NCBI GenBank assembly: GCA_037013495.1
Contig: CM072806.1
Location: forward strand, 19,823,001-19,887,000
DNA length: 64,000 nt
Reading direction: 5' to 3'
DNA from: Hippophae tibetana
Lineage: Eukaryota; Streptophyta; Magnoliopsida; Rosales; Elaeagnaceae
The notes beneath the pieces were generated by a model. It had not been told where the DNA came from. It saw only the letters and a list, made by a program, of their open reading frames with translations, and ran no database searches. Shown here piece by piece: positions 35,901-46,200 of this stretch. The stretch's first letter is position 1. Each line of letters starts with the position of its first letter. The position numbers and the translations under genes were made by a program.

Positions 35901-36671
35901 ATCGCCCGGTAGTTAGAGTGAAACTCTATTTCAAAAGTTTTTATAAGAATTATTATGTGAAAATATATTGACAACATGTTTTTAGTAGTGGTTTTAAAAC
36001 TTGAAAGTTAGTACTCGGATAATTAAATTCTTATGTTTAATTTGGACACCTTGAATAAAGTTTAAACTGTCTAACCCCACCAAAGGTGACATTTAAATGG
36101 TTCATTTTTAATCTCTTAGAAAAAGGAATTAATTTAATTAACCAAATTAGTTATCAACTCCATCCATAGATGTTAATTGATTTGTTTAGTTAACAAAGAA
36201 TATCTAACCCCACCAAAGGTGGTATTCATATAAAAAAGAGAGAATCAATAAAATATCAATTTATATTTTTAATAACCTAGATAATATGAGCAAACATAAT
36301 TAATTTAGTTATTATATCCATAAATACTCCACTATTATAAATGATAAAATTTGCATAAATATTTATTGAATCTCTATCTATGTTTATTTTTATGTTATTA
36401 GATTATATTTATTGAATTTGTATCTATGTTTATTTTTATGTTATTAGATTAGAAACACAAAAACCAAACTACCGTGATAGGATGTTTAGGATTTAATTTC
36501 GTTTTTAAAAGTTTGAATAATAAATTAAAAACCACATACATTCCTTCCTTAGATCGACCTTGAGAGTATACTTATCATTTTCTTCGAAATGATTTGTGCA
36601 CTTGCGAGAGTTTTATAAATATTAAAACCAAAGTATTGGCAAGAATCGACGATGTCGGTTTTTGCTCATCA
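32840..36671 (+). repeat. Athila 5' LTR of the dual-gag element (split)
   Basis: The LTR occupies 32840-33168 and 35011-36671, about 1990 bp in all, from TGATGAG to CTCATCA. A reverse-oriented LTR splits it in the GC-rich core. Its right part carries TATA (35298-35306, GTATAAATA), AATAAA (about 35525) and the three CCACC/GGTGG hairpins (about 36080-36220). A TA microsatellite lies at about 32898-32925. Confidence 0.85.
33169..35010 (-). repeat. Solo Athila LTR in reverse orientation
   Basis: A full-length 1842-bp LTR on the minus strand runs from CTCATCA at 35004-35010 back to TGATGAG at 33169. It has no internal region, so it is a solo LTR left by recombination between two LTRs of one element. 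The flanking 5-mers are CCGCG (33164-33168) and CTGCG (35011-35015), a target duplication with one C to T change. The core (34560-34725) holds copies of the GGATGAACAGTA-type minisatellite seen on the other strand at 56095 and 61671. Confidence 0.88.
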
Positions 36672-36677
36672 AGTTTT

Positions 36678-36695
36678 TGGCGCCGTTGCCGGGGA
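36678..36695 (+). promoter_or_regulatory. Primer-binding site, tRNA-Asp
   Basis: TGGCGCCGTTGCCGGGGA is the exact reverse complement of the 3' end of plant tRNA-Asp(GUC) with CCA. It starts six bases after the LTR end. The exact 18-of-18 match makes this the reference site for the other copies. Confidence 0.92.
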
Positions 36696-37620
36696 AGAAA
36701 TAGCGTTTTTAAATTATTTATCAAAATTTTAAAAACATTTTGTGCTGTAAATAATTGTGATTTTTTTTGTTTTAATAAAAAAAATAATAATCAAATTTCA
36801 AATTTCATAAGAAATAATAAAAATAAAATAAATAATAAAAATAATTTTTTTTAATAGTAAAAATAATTTAGAAATTTGAAATTTGAAGTAAAAAAAAATT
36901 TACCGTTCATGAATAGTAAAAAAAAAATTAAAAAAAAACAAAATTAAAAATTTTAAGATAAAAAAAATAAATAAAAAATATAGCGTTAATAGTAAAATAA
37001 AATTACCGTTCATGAATAGTAAAAAAATTAAAAATTTAAGATAAAAAAATAAATAAATAAAAGAAATAATATAGTGTAAATAGTAAAATAAAATTACCAT
37101 TCATAAAAAAAATTAAAAAAAAATTTAACTTAGATTTTGATTAACTTATATTATATAAACATATATTTTGTTAACTTAATTAAATTTATACCTAACTTAA
37201 CTTAATTAACTTAATAGTATAAAAAGTAAAAATCTAAGGGAGTTCTGTCTAAGAGACTAGTTCTTGGAAGCCTTTGTGCCACTAGTCTTTCCCGGGAACG
37301 TTGTTCTGGCTAGGAGAATGGTTTTTAAGGAGCCGTTGTACCACCATTCTTTCCTGGGAGCACTTTTGGTTAATATTGATTATGTTATTTTATTTTAAAA
37401 AATATATATATAACAACAAAAACATAAAAAAAAATCACGAAATAAAAATTTAAACTTTGTTTTATTTAAATAAAAAAAATAATAATAAACATTTTGAAAA
37501 AAAAAAATTGATTTAGGGTTTAACTAGTTTTGTTTAGTGTTTTGTATCAAATACCATGTAAATTTTCTCTAAATTTTTTATTTTGTTGATAGGAGTTTTA
37601 AATTTACGTTTATAATAGTC
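36696..37620 (+). promoter_or_regulatory. Athila leader: AT repeats and tandem hairpins
   Basis: About 36900-37110 holds direct repeats built on ACCGTTCATGAATAGTAAAA. Then come two hairpins of matching layout. Stem 1 pairs AGACTAGT (37254-37261) with ACTAGTCT (37281-37288). Stem 2 pairs AGAATGGT (37315-37322) with ACCATTCT (37343-37350). Both stems are perfect 8-bp helices and differ from each other by compensating changes. Each loop contains AGCC and is followed by TTTCC-GGGA wording. This is a likely structured RNA element before gag. Confidence 0.75.
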
Positions 37621-38503
37621 TATGTGTGGTAGGAGATCCTTAGGAAACCCCCTTACACCATATGTAAATAATATTCATAAATTTAAACAAGTGTCAACAA
37701 AACTTGATTCCACCCATCAACCTGTTTTGAGCCAAACATAGAACCAAGTCTTAATCCTTTACTAGAACCGAAAGAAATGGAAGAAAACCAACATGTTAGG
37801 GAAACCACTATGAAGGAGTTTGCAAGACCGGTGATTGGCACGGCAACTGCCGCTATCCAGTTGGGTGAGGCTGCTCGGAATTATGACCTAAAAAATATTC
37901 ATTTTTCTATGCTTCCTTCCTTTTATGGGCTACCTAATGAAGATTCTCTTTCCTTCATGAGAGATTTCTATGCTACGGTCCAAACATTCCCCCTCGGTAT
38001 TCTAAACGAGGATCAACTTAGAATGAGATGTTTCCCCTACACCTTAAAGGATAAGGCCAAAGCTTGGTTAATGTCACTTCCCCCAGGTTCTCTGATGACA
38101 TGGGAGAACATTTACAATAAATTCATGGGAAAATTCTATTCTCACCAAAAAACATCAGAGTTGAGAGGAAAGATTGCTACTTTCTCTCAGATGGAAAGAG
38201 AACCATTCCATGAAGCTTGGGATAGGTTCAAAATGTTTCTCACTCAATGTCCCCATCACAGCTTTCCCCTGCAGTTGCAGAACCAATTCTTTTACGATGG
38301 ACTTACACAACAATGTCAGTTCATTGTCGACAACGCTGTATGAGGAGCAATAGGAGAAAAGACTACCTCAGAGACGTACAACCTCTTTGAGATGTTGGGT
38401 GCTAATTCCCAACAGAAAAACTCACGAGTGAGAAAAGCTGGAGTTCATGAAATCGACTCCAGTAATGAAGTTCAACAATAACTTGTTCAACTCACCAAGC
38501 AAG

Positions 38504-39910
38504 CCACCACATGACGTCATGCTGACGTCATCAATGATCTCAGCATTTGCACTCCGTGTTTTTACATTTTTTTAACATTTTTTCACTCACTTTTTCTCTC
38601 CATCCTCACCTATAAATACCCCCCTTCCCTTCACTTCTAAACACACCTCAAAACACATTCTTTTCTCTCTTTCTTCCTCTCTTTTCTTAGATATTTAGTT
38701 TTTCTTAGTTTTTCTTAGTTTTTAGCTTTTCTTAGTTAATTTCTCTTAGTTTTAGAGTTCTTCCCTTTTTGGGAAGAACTAGTTATGTTTTTGTAATTTT
38801 TTTAGCTTTTTAATTCAATAAATGGAAGTGCAAATTCCGCTTGGAGGTTTTCCAGCAACGGAAATAGCGTCGAAGTTCTGTAAGGATTTTATTTTCTTTA
38901 CAGTTATTTTTTATGTTTTATTCTTACATGTTATATTTAATTTGTCTTTGATTAAATTTAACTGTGCAGGCTGTTTAGTAAACATGATGTAATAATAACG
39001 TTGTTATGCTTGCGAAATATTAAATAAGTAAAAATCTCTAAAATGAATTGATTTTGTTTTTATTCAAGATTTTATATTAAGAATGTTAGAAAGAAATATA
39101 TTATTTTTCATTACAAACTTAAACCTGAAAATTAGATTTTAAGGTTTAGTTATCCGGTCTGATTTAGAGTAGTGCTCTTTTATTTGATGGTACAATCGCC
39201 TGGTAGTTAGAGTGAAGCTCTATTTCAAAAGTTTATTAAGAATTATTATCTGAAAATGTATTGACGACATGTTTTCAGTAGTGGTTTTAAAACTTGAAAG
39301 TTAGTACTCGGATAACTAAATTCTTAGGTTTAATTTGGACACCTTGAATAAAGTTTAAACTGTCTAACCCCACCAAAGGTGGCATTTAAATGGTTCATTT
39401 TCAATCTCTTAGAAAAAGGAATTAATTTAATTAAGCATATTAGTTATCAACCCCACCCATAGGTGTTAATTGATTTGTTTAGTTAACAAAGAAGATCTAA
39501 CCCCATCAAAGGTGGTATTCATACAAAAAAGGGAGAATCAATAAATATCAATTCATATCTTTAATAACCTAGATAATATGAGCAAGCATAATTAACTTAG
39601 TTATTATATCCATAAATACTCCGCCATTATAAATGATAAAATTTTCATAAATGTTTATTGAATCTATGTTTATTTTTATGTAAGTAGATTAAAAACACAA
39701 AACCCCAAAATATCGTGAGAGGATTTTTAGGATTTAATTTCGTTTTTAAGTTTGAATAATAAATTAAAAACCACACACATTCCATCCTTAGATCGACCTT
39801 GGGAGTATACTTATCATTTTCTTCGAAATGATTCATGCACTTGCGAGAGTTTTATAAATATTAAAACCAAAGTATTTCCAAGAATCGGTGATGCCGGTTT
39901 TCGCTCATCA
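38504..39910 (+). repeat. Partial Athila LTR (5' LTR of the nested derivative)
   Basis: It starts inside the LTR at a pair of TGACGTCA boxes (38512-38519 and 38523-38530). A TATA box CTATAAATA (38610-38618), AATAAA (38817) and the three CCACC/GGTGG hairpins (39360-39520) follow, and the LTR ends CGCTCATCA at 39910. Confidence 0.85.
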
Positions 39911-39916
39911 AGTTTT

Positions 39917-39934
39917 TGGCGCCGTTGCCGGGGA
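39917..39934 (+). promoter_or_regulatory. Primer-binding site, tRNA-Asp
   Basis: TGGCGCCGTTGCCGGGGA, an exact match to the tRNA-Asp 3' end complement, starts six bases after the LTR. Confidence 0.92.
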
Positions 39935-41100
39935 AGAGAATAGCGGTTTTTAAATTATTTATCAAAATTTTAAAAATATTTTTGTGCTGTAAATAATTGT
40001 GATTTTTTTTGTTTAAATAAAAAAATAATAATCAAATTTCATAAGAAATAATAAAAAATAAATAAATAAATAAAATTTAAATTTTTTTAAGATAAAATAA
40101 ATAAATAAATAATATAGTATAAATAGTAAAATAAAATTACCGTTCATGAATAGTAAAAAAAATTCAAATTAAAATTTCAAAAAATTTAAGTGAAAAATAA
40201 ATAAATAAAATTTATAGCGTGAATATTATAATAAAATTACCATTCATGAATAGTAAAAAAAATAAAAAATAAAATAATAAAACTAAATTTTTAATTTTCA
40301 TTTAATTTTAATTTTTTTTATTTAAAATCTTAATTTTATCTTTGTTAAATAATAATAATAATAATAAATTAAAAACAAATATATATGAAAAAAAAATTCA
40401 ATTTTTATTTTTATTTTATTTGTATTTACCTTTCTCTATTTTAATTTATTTTATTTTATTTTACCTTTTTCAATTTTAATTTATTTTATTTTTATTAATA
40501 TTTATTTTTTCTTTATTTTCTTTAACTATTTTTTTCTCTCTCTTAATTTTCATTTAACTTAATTGACTTAGATTTTTAATAACTTAATTAACTTAGCTTT
40601 TTAATTAACTAAAAGTTTTTTTATTAACTTAATTAACTTTGATTTTTAATTAACTTAACTTAATTAACTTAGATTTTTTTTAACTTAGCTTTTTAATTAA
40701 CTTAACTTAATTAACTTAGATTTTTATTAAATTAACTTAATTAACTTAGTTTTTTTAATTAACTTAGATTTTTTTTATTAACTTAGCTTTTTAATTAACT
40801 TAGATTTTTACTTCACTTAACTTAATTAAGTTAGATTTTTACTTCACTTAACTTAATTAACTTAGATTTTCTAACTTAATTAACTTAGATTTTTACTTAA
40901 TTGAACTTAATTAAATTTAATAGCATGAAAGGTAAAGATCTAAGGGAGTTATGTCTAGGAGACTAGTTCTTGGAAGCCTATTTGCCACTAGTCTTTCCTG
41001 AGAACGTTGCTCTGTCTAGGAGGATGATTTTTAAGGAGCCTTTGCCCCACCATTCTTTCCTGGGAGCACTCTTGGTTAATACTGATTATGTTATTTTAAC
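39935..41100 (+). promoter_or_regulatory. Leader of the non-coding derivative, with tandem hairpins
   Basis: GTTCATGAATAGTAAAA repeats lie at 40140-40260. A long array of TTAACTTAATTAACTTAGAT units runs from about 40550 to 40915. The two hairpins follow: AGACTAGT/ACTAGTCT (40960-40967 with 40987-40994) and AGGATGAT/ACCATTCT (41021-41028 with 41049-41056). The leader is kept although there is no gag, which suggests it works as RNA. Confidence 0.7.
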
Positions 41101-43311
41101 TATAAAAAAAAATCTGAAACTATCTCCAAAAATTTTAAAATCTTAATTACATCTCAAGAGTTAGTTTCTTTGTTTGATCTAGGTACAATTGTGTTTTGAT
41201 GCCTTAATTATTTGATTTGCACCTAGATGTGGGTTATCTAAAACCCTCAAGCATGCCCCTAGTTTTTGGTACAGAAAAATTTAAAAATCAATAGGGCATA
41301 TTTGAAATAGTATAGGTAGACAACATTGTCTTACTTGTAGGCTTGATTGACTCAATGATGAGGGGACATTGAGTTTACTTAAAAGGCAATCCCCAAGTTA
41401 CGTCTTGCTAAGACGTTAAACTAAGCGTTGGATGGGAGGCAACCCATCATTTTAGGTAATTTTCTGTTATTTATTTTATTTACTTAATTTTATAGTTTAT
41501 TTTAGTTTAATAATTTTTAAATTGTTAAAACTAAAAATATTTGTTAAGATGTTCGAATTTTACAGCGATCTGTCTGTATACATTTTAATGATAAATATGA
41601 TGGATGCACCTGCATTTCTCCATTACTACTTACACATTCTCAGGAAATAGGTAATTTTTCTTCTCTTTTCTCTTTATCTTTAATTTGCAGTTGTTACATT
41701 GAGAACAATGTAAGTTTTAGGTTGGGGGTGGTGAAAAGTTACCATGCTTAATTAGAAAAAAAAAAGATTTAACAATTTAAAAATTAAAAAAATATATTTT
41801 CTCACAAAAATTTATCATTTCTTTAAATCGAATTTAAGTAAATAGTTAAGTCTTTTGTACTGTTAGATTAATTTTTGAAAACATATCATGAAATATTTTG
41901 TAATTATTTTTGATAATTAGTTAGTTTTTGTCATAACTACTATTTCTTGATAAAATGTGGAAATTATATTAAACCCAAAATCGGTGTTTATGAATTTTTT
42001 GTTTTAGTGGAGACTACCCTTGTGAGATATAATTTGAGCCTAATTTCTTTTATTCAGAGTGAAATATATATTTTTTCTACTCCAAACACATTTCTTATTT
42101 ATTCAAATTTTTAGATGATCTCTATAGGTATTAGCATTGAATGTATGAATTTTTTCTCATCTTAATAAAGTATCATATATATTTTTTTATTATTTTTGCT
42201 TAGATTAAATGATTTGAGTAGAAATTGATAGTATATGCTTATATCTCATTTATGCATGACTGCTACAAAAACAAAAAGACATATCTGGGGTTACCTAAAC
42301 CAAGATCAAACAGAAAAGCCACAAAATTAACCACTCACCAAAATCCTAAAAAAATGTACAATATATACATGGGTTGACTCTCTAAAAAATACATATATTG
42401 AAAAAATATCTACAAAAAAAATAGAGAGATAAAAAAATATATAGTATCATTTACATACTATGACCCACGTTGCCTACAAAGTTGTGAGTACATGCTAATT
42501 ACAAAAGAAAGATATAGGAAATAATTCCCTAAAAAGTCATTGCAATTTCTTCATTTTTAAAAAGCATATATCTTGAAATTATTTCTTAATGAGTTTGATT
42601 TATGCATGAAAATAATTTTTATATATGATATCTTTATAATTTATACATTCGATTCCTTTCATGAGATCAATGTTAAAATAACACTTTGAGCCTTTATTCT
42701 TTATACATATACGAACATATTAGTTCATTTCTATACATCAACTCTTTCGCATATAAATTAGTATGAGTGTTTGAACCCATAGGATTCAGTGGTTTGAGAG
42801 TATTGACTTGTGAGAAATAGAGTCAAAACGAATTCTAATTCATGACACTGAAATTGGGTAAAATTAAATTGATACATTTTTGACAGGAAATATGAAAATG
42901 ATTTTTCGACTAATTATTATAATTAATCATGATTGTTTAAAGAGATTAAAATAACTTATGCTTGAGATTTTAATTATGATCTTAAAAGAGATTAAAAAGT
43001 ATGAGACATTTTTGTGATATGTTATTTTCTTTTATTCTTAAATTAATTTTTTATTTTGTAGTAATTTTAGTTTTTGATTTGATTGTTTTTATTGTTTCTT
43101 TTGATTTTTTTAGTTCAATGTTTGTGGGTATCATTACTGAAAACCCTCACGAGACTCAAACTCGTCCACTAGGGCAACCTAGGGGTTTAAAGGCTTGTTG
43201 CATAGGCTAAATGCAACTGTTTCAATCCACGAAAGTGATTTAGGATAGTTTAATTTTTAGTTTTTATCGCTTCTCTTGCTAAGGGACTAGCAAGAAGTTG
43301 GTTGGGGGTTG
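41101..43311 (+). other. 3' region of the non-coding derivative
   Basis: It holds the two stem-loops at 41400-41416 and 41431-41448, then ACATTGAGAACAATGTAAG and a GGTTGGGGGTGG tract (about 41700-41730). AT-rich sequence and a second G-rich tract GGTTGGGGGTTG (43300-43311) adjoin the 3' LTR. It aligns with 59091-61302 almost base for base. The 69-residue hydrophobic frame at 43001-43210 is discussed under the findings. Confidence 0.7.
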
Positions 43312-43977
43312 TGATGAGTGCTCAAAAAGCACTAAAATTACCATGATTTTATGTGCATTAATTGATTAAAAATATATATATTTATATGTTTTATCATATA
43401 TTTATATAAATTTGTCTTTTCGGAATCACGGGTATTTTTATTGTTTTTCAGGTATTTTGGCTTAAAAACGTAACTTAAAGACTCAAAGAGGAATACTGGA
43501 AGCAATACATCACAAATATATTAATAAATAAATGGGGAAATGTCAACAAATATGGAAAAATTGGACAAAATGGGTCAAAAAGGTCAAAAATGTCAAAAAG
43601 GAGAAAATCGTGCTGCGCGCAGCTTGGCGCGGGACTGGGGCTGCTGCGCGCGTGGCTGGGCGCTGGGGAACGGCGGCGCGATTTTCTCTTTTTTGACATT
43701 TTTAACCTTTTTGACCCATTTTGTCCAATTTTTCCATATTTGTTGACCTTTCCCCATTTATTTATTAATATTTTTGTGATGTATTGCTTCCAGTATTCCT
43801 CTTTGAGTCTTTAAGTTACGTTTTTAAGCCAAAATACCTGAAAAACAATAAAAGTACCCGTGATTCCGAAAAAGACAAATTTATATAAATATATGATAAA
43901 ACATATAAATATATATATATTTAATCAATTAATGTGGATAAAATCATGGTAATTTTAGTGCTTTTTGAGCACTCTTC
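43312..43977. repeat. Large palindrome of LTR 5' ends
   Basis: An LTR start (TGATGAGTGCTC, about 43312-43612) is followed, after a GC-rich spacer of about 65 bp, by the same sequence inverted (about 43678-43977, ending GAGCACTCTTCATCA). Arms of about 300 bp are highly similar and could form a long foldback. This looks like two opposed LTR ends joined inside the GC-rich core. Confidence 0.85.
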
Positions 43978-44189
43978 ATCAGCCAGGCCAGCAATTCCAC
44001 CCACCTATTCCAAGAAGCATTCCCAATAAATCAACCCTGGAGGACAACTTGAATTCTTTTATTCAAGTTTGTAGGGATAACCAATCTAAAACCAATCAAC
44101 GGTTGGACTATGTGGAAGCTTCTATCAAAAAGGTGGAAGTTCAAGTAGAACAGTTAGTTGAACATTTGCAAAAACAAAGCAAAGACTAA

Positions 44190-44603
44190 TTTGATAGTCA
44201 AATGGGGTAAAATAAATTCAATGAAGAGGAGACACTGAGTTTGTCATTCTGCAATCTCCAAGCAACGTCTTACTAGAAGATGATAAATTTTAGTTCTACA
44301 TGGGAGGTCACCCATTATTGTATTTTCCTTTGTTTTAGTTTTATTATGTGTGTAATAAAATTCAAATGAAATAAATTCATTTGTTTCAAAAATTGTGTCC
44401 ATTATTTTAAATTTAGCGTAAAAAAATAATAAAATAAAATAAAAATAAATAAAATAATAAAATTTAGGTTCCTTGCACCTTTTTGCTTTAAGCCTATACA
44501 TTTTATCAAGTTATAAATATTTCTTAGAGATATCTACTATTTTTTTTAAAAGCAAAATGTTGATACACAATAGGAGGAGGATCATTTTCAACTACAAACA
44601 ACC
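44190..44603 (+). other. Inter-gag spacer with stem-loops
   Basis: It matches 1496-1879 on the minus strand of the other copy. Near 44264-44315 it contains ACGTCTT...AGAAGAT and ATGGG(AGGTCA)CCCAT, both related to the pair after integrase. It ends in a purine-rich AATAGGAGGAGGATC just before the gag A start context ACCATGGG (44601). Confidence 0.65.
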
Positions 44604-46200
44604 ATGGGAGATGCTGAAGATAGGCGGAAAAAGATGAAAGACTATACAATGCCAATCATTGGAAATGTAACTTCCGGCATCCAAATACAAGAGGCTGCAA
44701 GGAATTATGAATTGAAAAAGATTCATTATTCTTTGTTGCCTTCCTTTTACGGTATCCCTAATGAAGACCCTTTGCATTTCATTTGAGAATTCTATGCTAT
44801 TGTCCAAACCTTTCCACTACATGCAATTAATGAAGATCAACTTAGGATGATGTGTTTTCCTTACACCCTCAAGCATAAAGCTTGGTCATGGTTCATTACT
44901 CTACAGTCAGGTTCTCTTAAAACTTGGGAGGTAGTATATGAAATTTTTATGGGTAGGTTCTATTCCCATCAAAAGACTGTTGATCTAAGGACGAAGATAG
45001 CAACATTTTTCTCAAATGTATGAAGATCCCTTTCATGAAGCTTGGGAACGATTCAAACTCCTTTTCATTCAATGTCAAAATCATAGCTTTCCATTACAGC
45101 TACAAAACCAATTCTTTTATGACGGATTAACACTGCAGAGTCAATACATGGTTGACAATGCTGCTGGAGGTGCTGTAGGAGAAAAAACCGCAGAGAAAAC
45201 CTATAATCTTTATGATCTATTGGGTTCTAATTCCCAACAAAGAGGTGGTAGAAGGAAAGCAAGGGTCAATGAAGTTGGCTCTGATAATGAGATAACCTTG
45301 CAACTTGCTGAATTGACTAAAAAAGTGCAACTTCTCACTACCCACCAAATTTCAAATCAAGAGGTGTGTGAAGTGTGTTGTTCAATTGGGCATGGTACTC
45401 ATAATTTTTCAAATACTTGTGATTCTAGTGTTGATGCCATAGAGGAAGTCCAATCTTTTCAAAGGTATCATCCAAACACCTATAATCACCCAGCCTATAC
45501 CCAATATCCAACACTAAGGTCGGATAACAACCACCCTTACCCACCAAGCCAATCCTTTAAGCCAACCTTAGAAGATAGCTTGAATGCTTTTATTCAAGTT
45601 AGTCGTGACAACCAATTGATGACTAATCAAAGGTTGAACACCATAGAGGCTTCGGTTAAAAGGATTGAATCTAAAGTTGGGCAACTGGCTAAATAAATGC
45701 AAAATAAAGAACCAGGAAAGTTGCCCAGTCAACCAGAACAAGCAAAGGATGTAAGAACCCTTCGAAGTGGTAAGGTAGCCAATACCAGTTTACCTAAAAT
45801 CTCTAACAATCTACCTTGTAGTTCAGGTAACAAAGAAGGCTATATTCTAATCTCGCAAAAAGAAGAAACAAGTGTTAAACTTAACAAGCCTTCTGAAAAA
45901 CTCATTAAGGGGTCATCTGACATCCCCAAAATTCAAAAGACAATAGAACCACAAGAGATGCAAGTACCTTTTCCCCACCGGTTAAAAGAATCCAAACAAG
46001 ATAAGCAATTCTATGATCTTTTTAATATTTTCTCTAAAGTAAATATCAATTTACCATTATTAGAAGTGATCATGAATGTGCCCTCATATGCCAAGTTTTT
46101 CAAAGAGTTGAACACTAAGAAAATGAGGTATGAACTGAATGAACGAGTAGTAGTATCAGAAATTTCTAGCGCTGTACTTTTAGCACAAACTACCCCCTAA
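44604..46200 (+). pseudogene. Athila gag A (second gag)
   Basis: It starts MGDAEDRRKKMKDYTMPIIG at an ATG in ACCATGGG context. The capsid core reads KKIHYSLLPSFYGIPNEDPL, FSQMYEDPFHEAWERFKLLF-type wording and NQFFYDGLTLQSQYMVDNAA. GEKTAEKTYNLYDLLGSNSQ, a Cys/His cluster (CEVCCSIGHGTH), a Pro/Tyr/Asn-rich part and a coiled-coil-like end (TIEASVKRIESKVGQLAK) follow. A linker with LRSGKV and PFPHRLKES leads to protease, a pattern typical of Athila. It is related to gag B over the whole capsid, but clearly diverged. It is broken, with a few breaks. Confidence 0.85.

Larger units (their letters stand above)
38504..43977 (+). mobile_element. Non-coding Athila derivative, nested in gag B
   Basis: It consists of a partial 5' LTR (38504-39910), a tRNA-Asp primer site (39917-39934), leader (39935-41100), a 3' region (41101-43311) and a partial 3' LTR with an inverted LTR piece (43312-43977). 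The leader passes straight into the 3' region with no gag or pol. The copy at 55718-63210 has the same join, so both descend from one non-coding lineage (a LARD-like derivative). It presumably used proteins from coding Athila copies. It is incomplete at both LTRs. Confidence 0.85.
37621..44189 (+). pseudogene. Athila gag B, split by a nested element
   Basis: The first gag occupies about 37621-38503 and its C-terminal part lies at 43978-44189. The capsid core includes SMLPSFYGLPNEDSLSFM, TLKDKAKAWLMSLPPGSL, MTWENIYNKFMGKFYSHQK and QNQFFYDGLTQQCQFIV. The C-terminal part reads LEDNLNSFIQVCRDNQSK and then VEASIKKVEVQVEQLVEHLQ, a coiled-coil-like helix. A non-coding Athila derivative lies between. 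It is a structural particle protein, broken here, and a paralogue of gag A downstream. Confidence 0.82.

Noticed and set aside
36678-36695. Part of a tRNA-Asp gene
   Set aside because: Only the 18 bases complementary to the tRNA 3' end are present, in the place of a primer site just after an LTR. No tRNA body follows.
43001-43210. Envelope-like gene of Athila
   Set aside because: Only 69 residues, no receptor-like or cleavage features, and an AT-rich origin is enough to explain the hydrophobicity.
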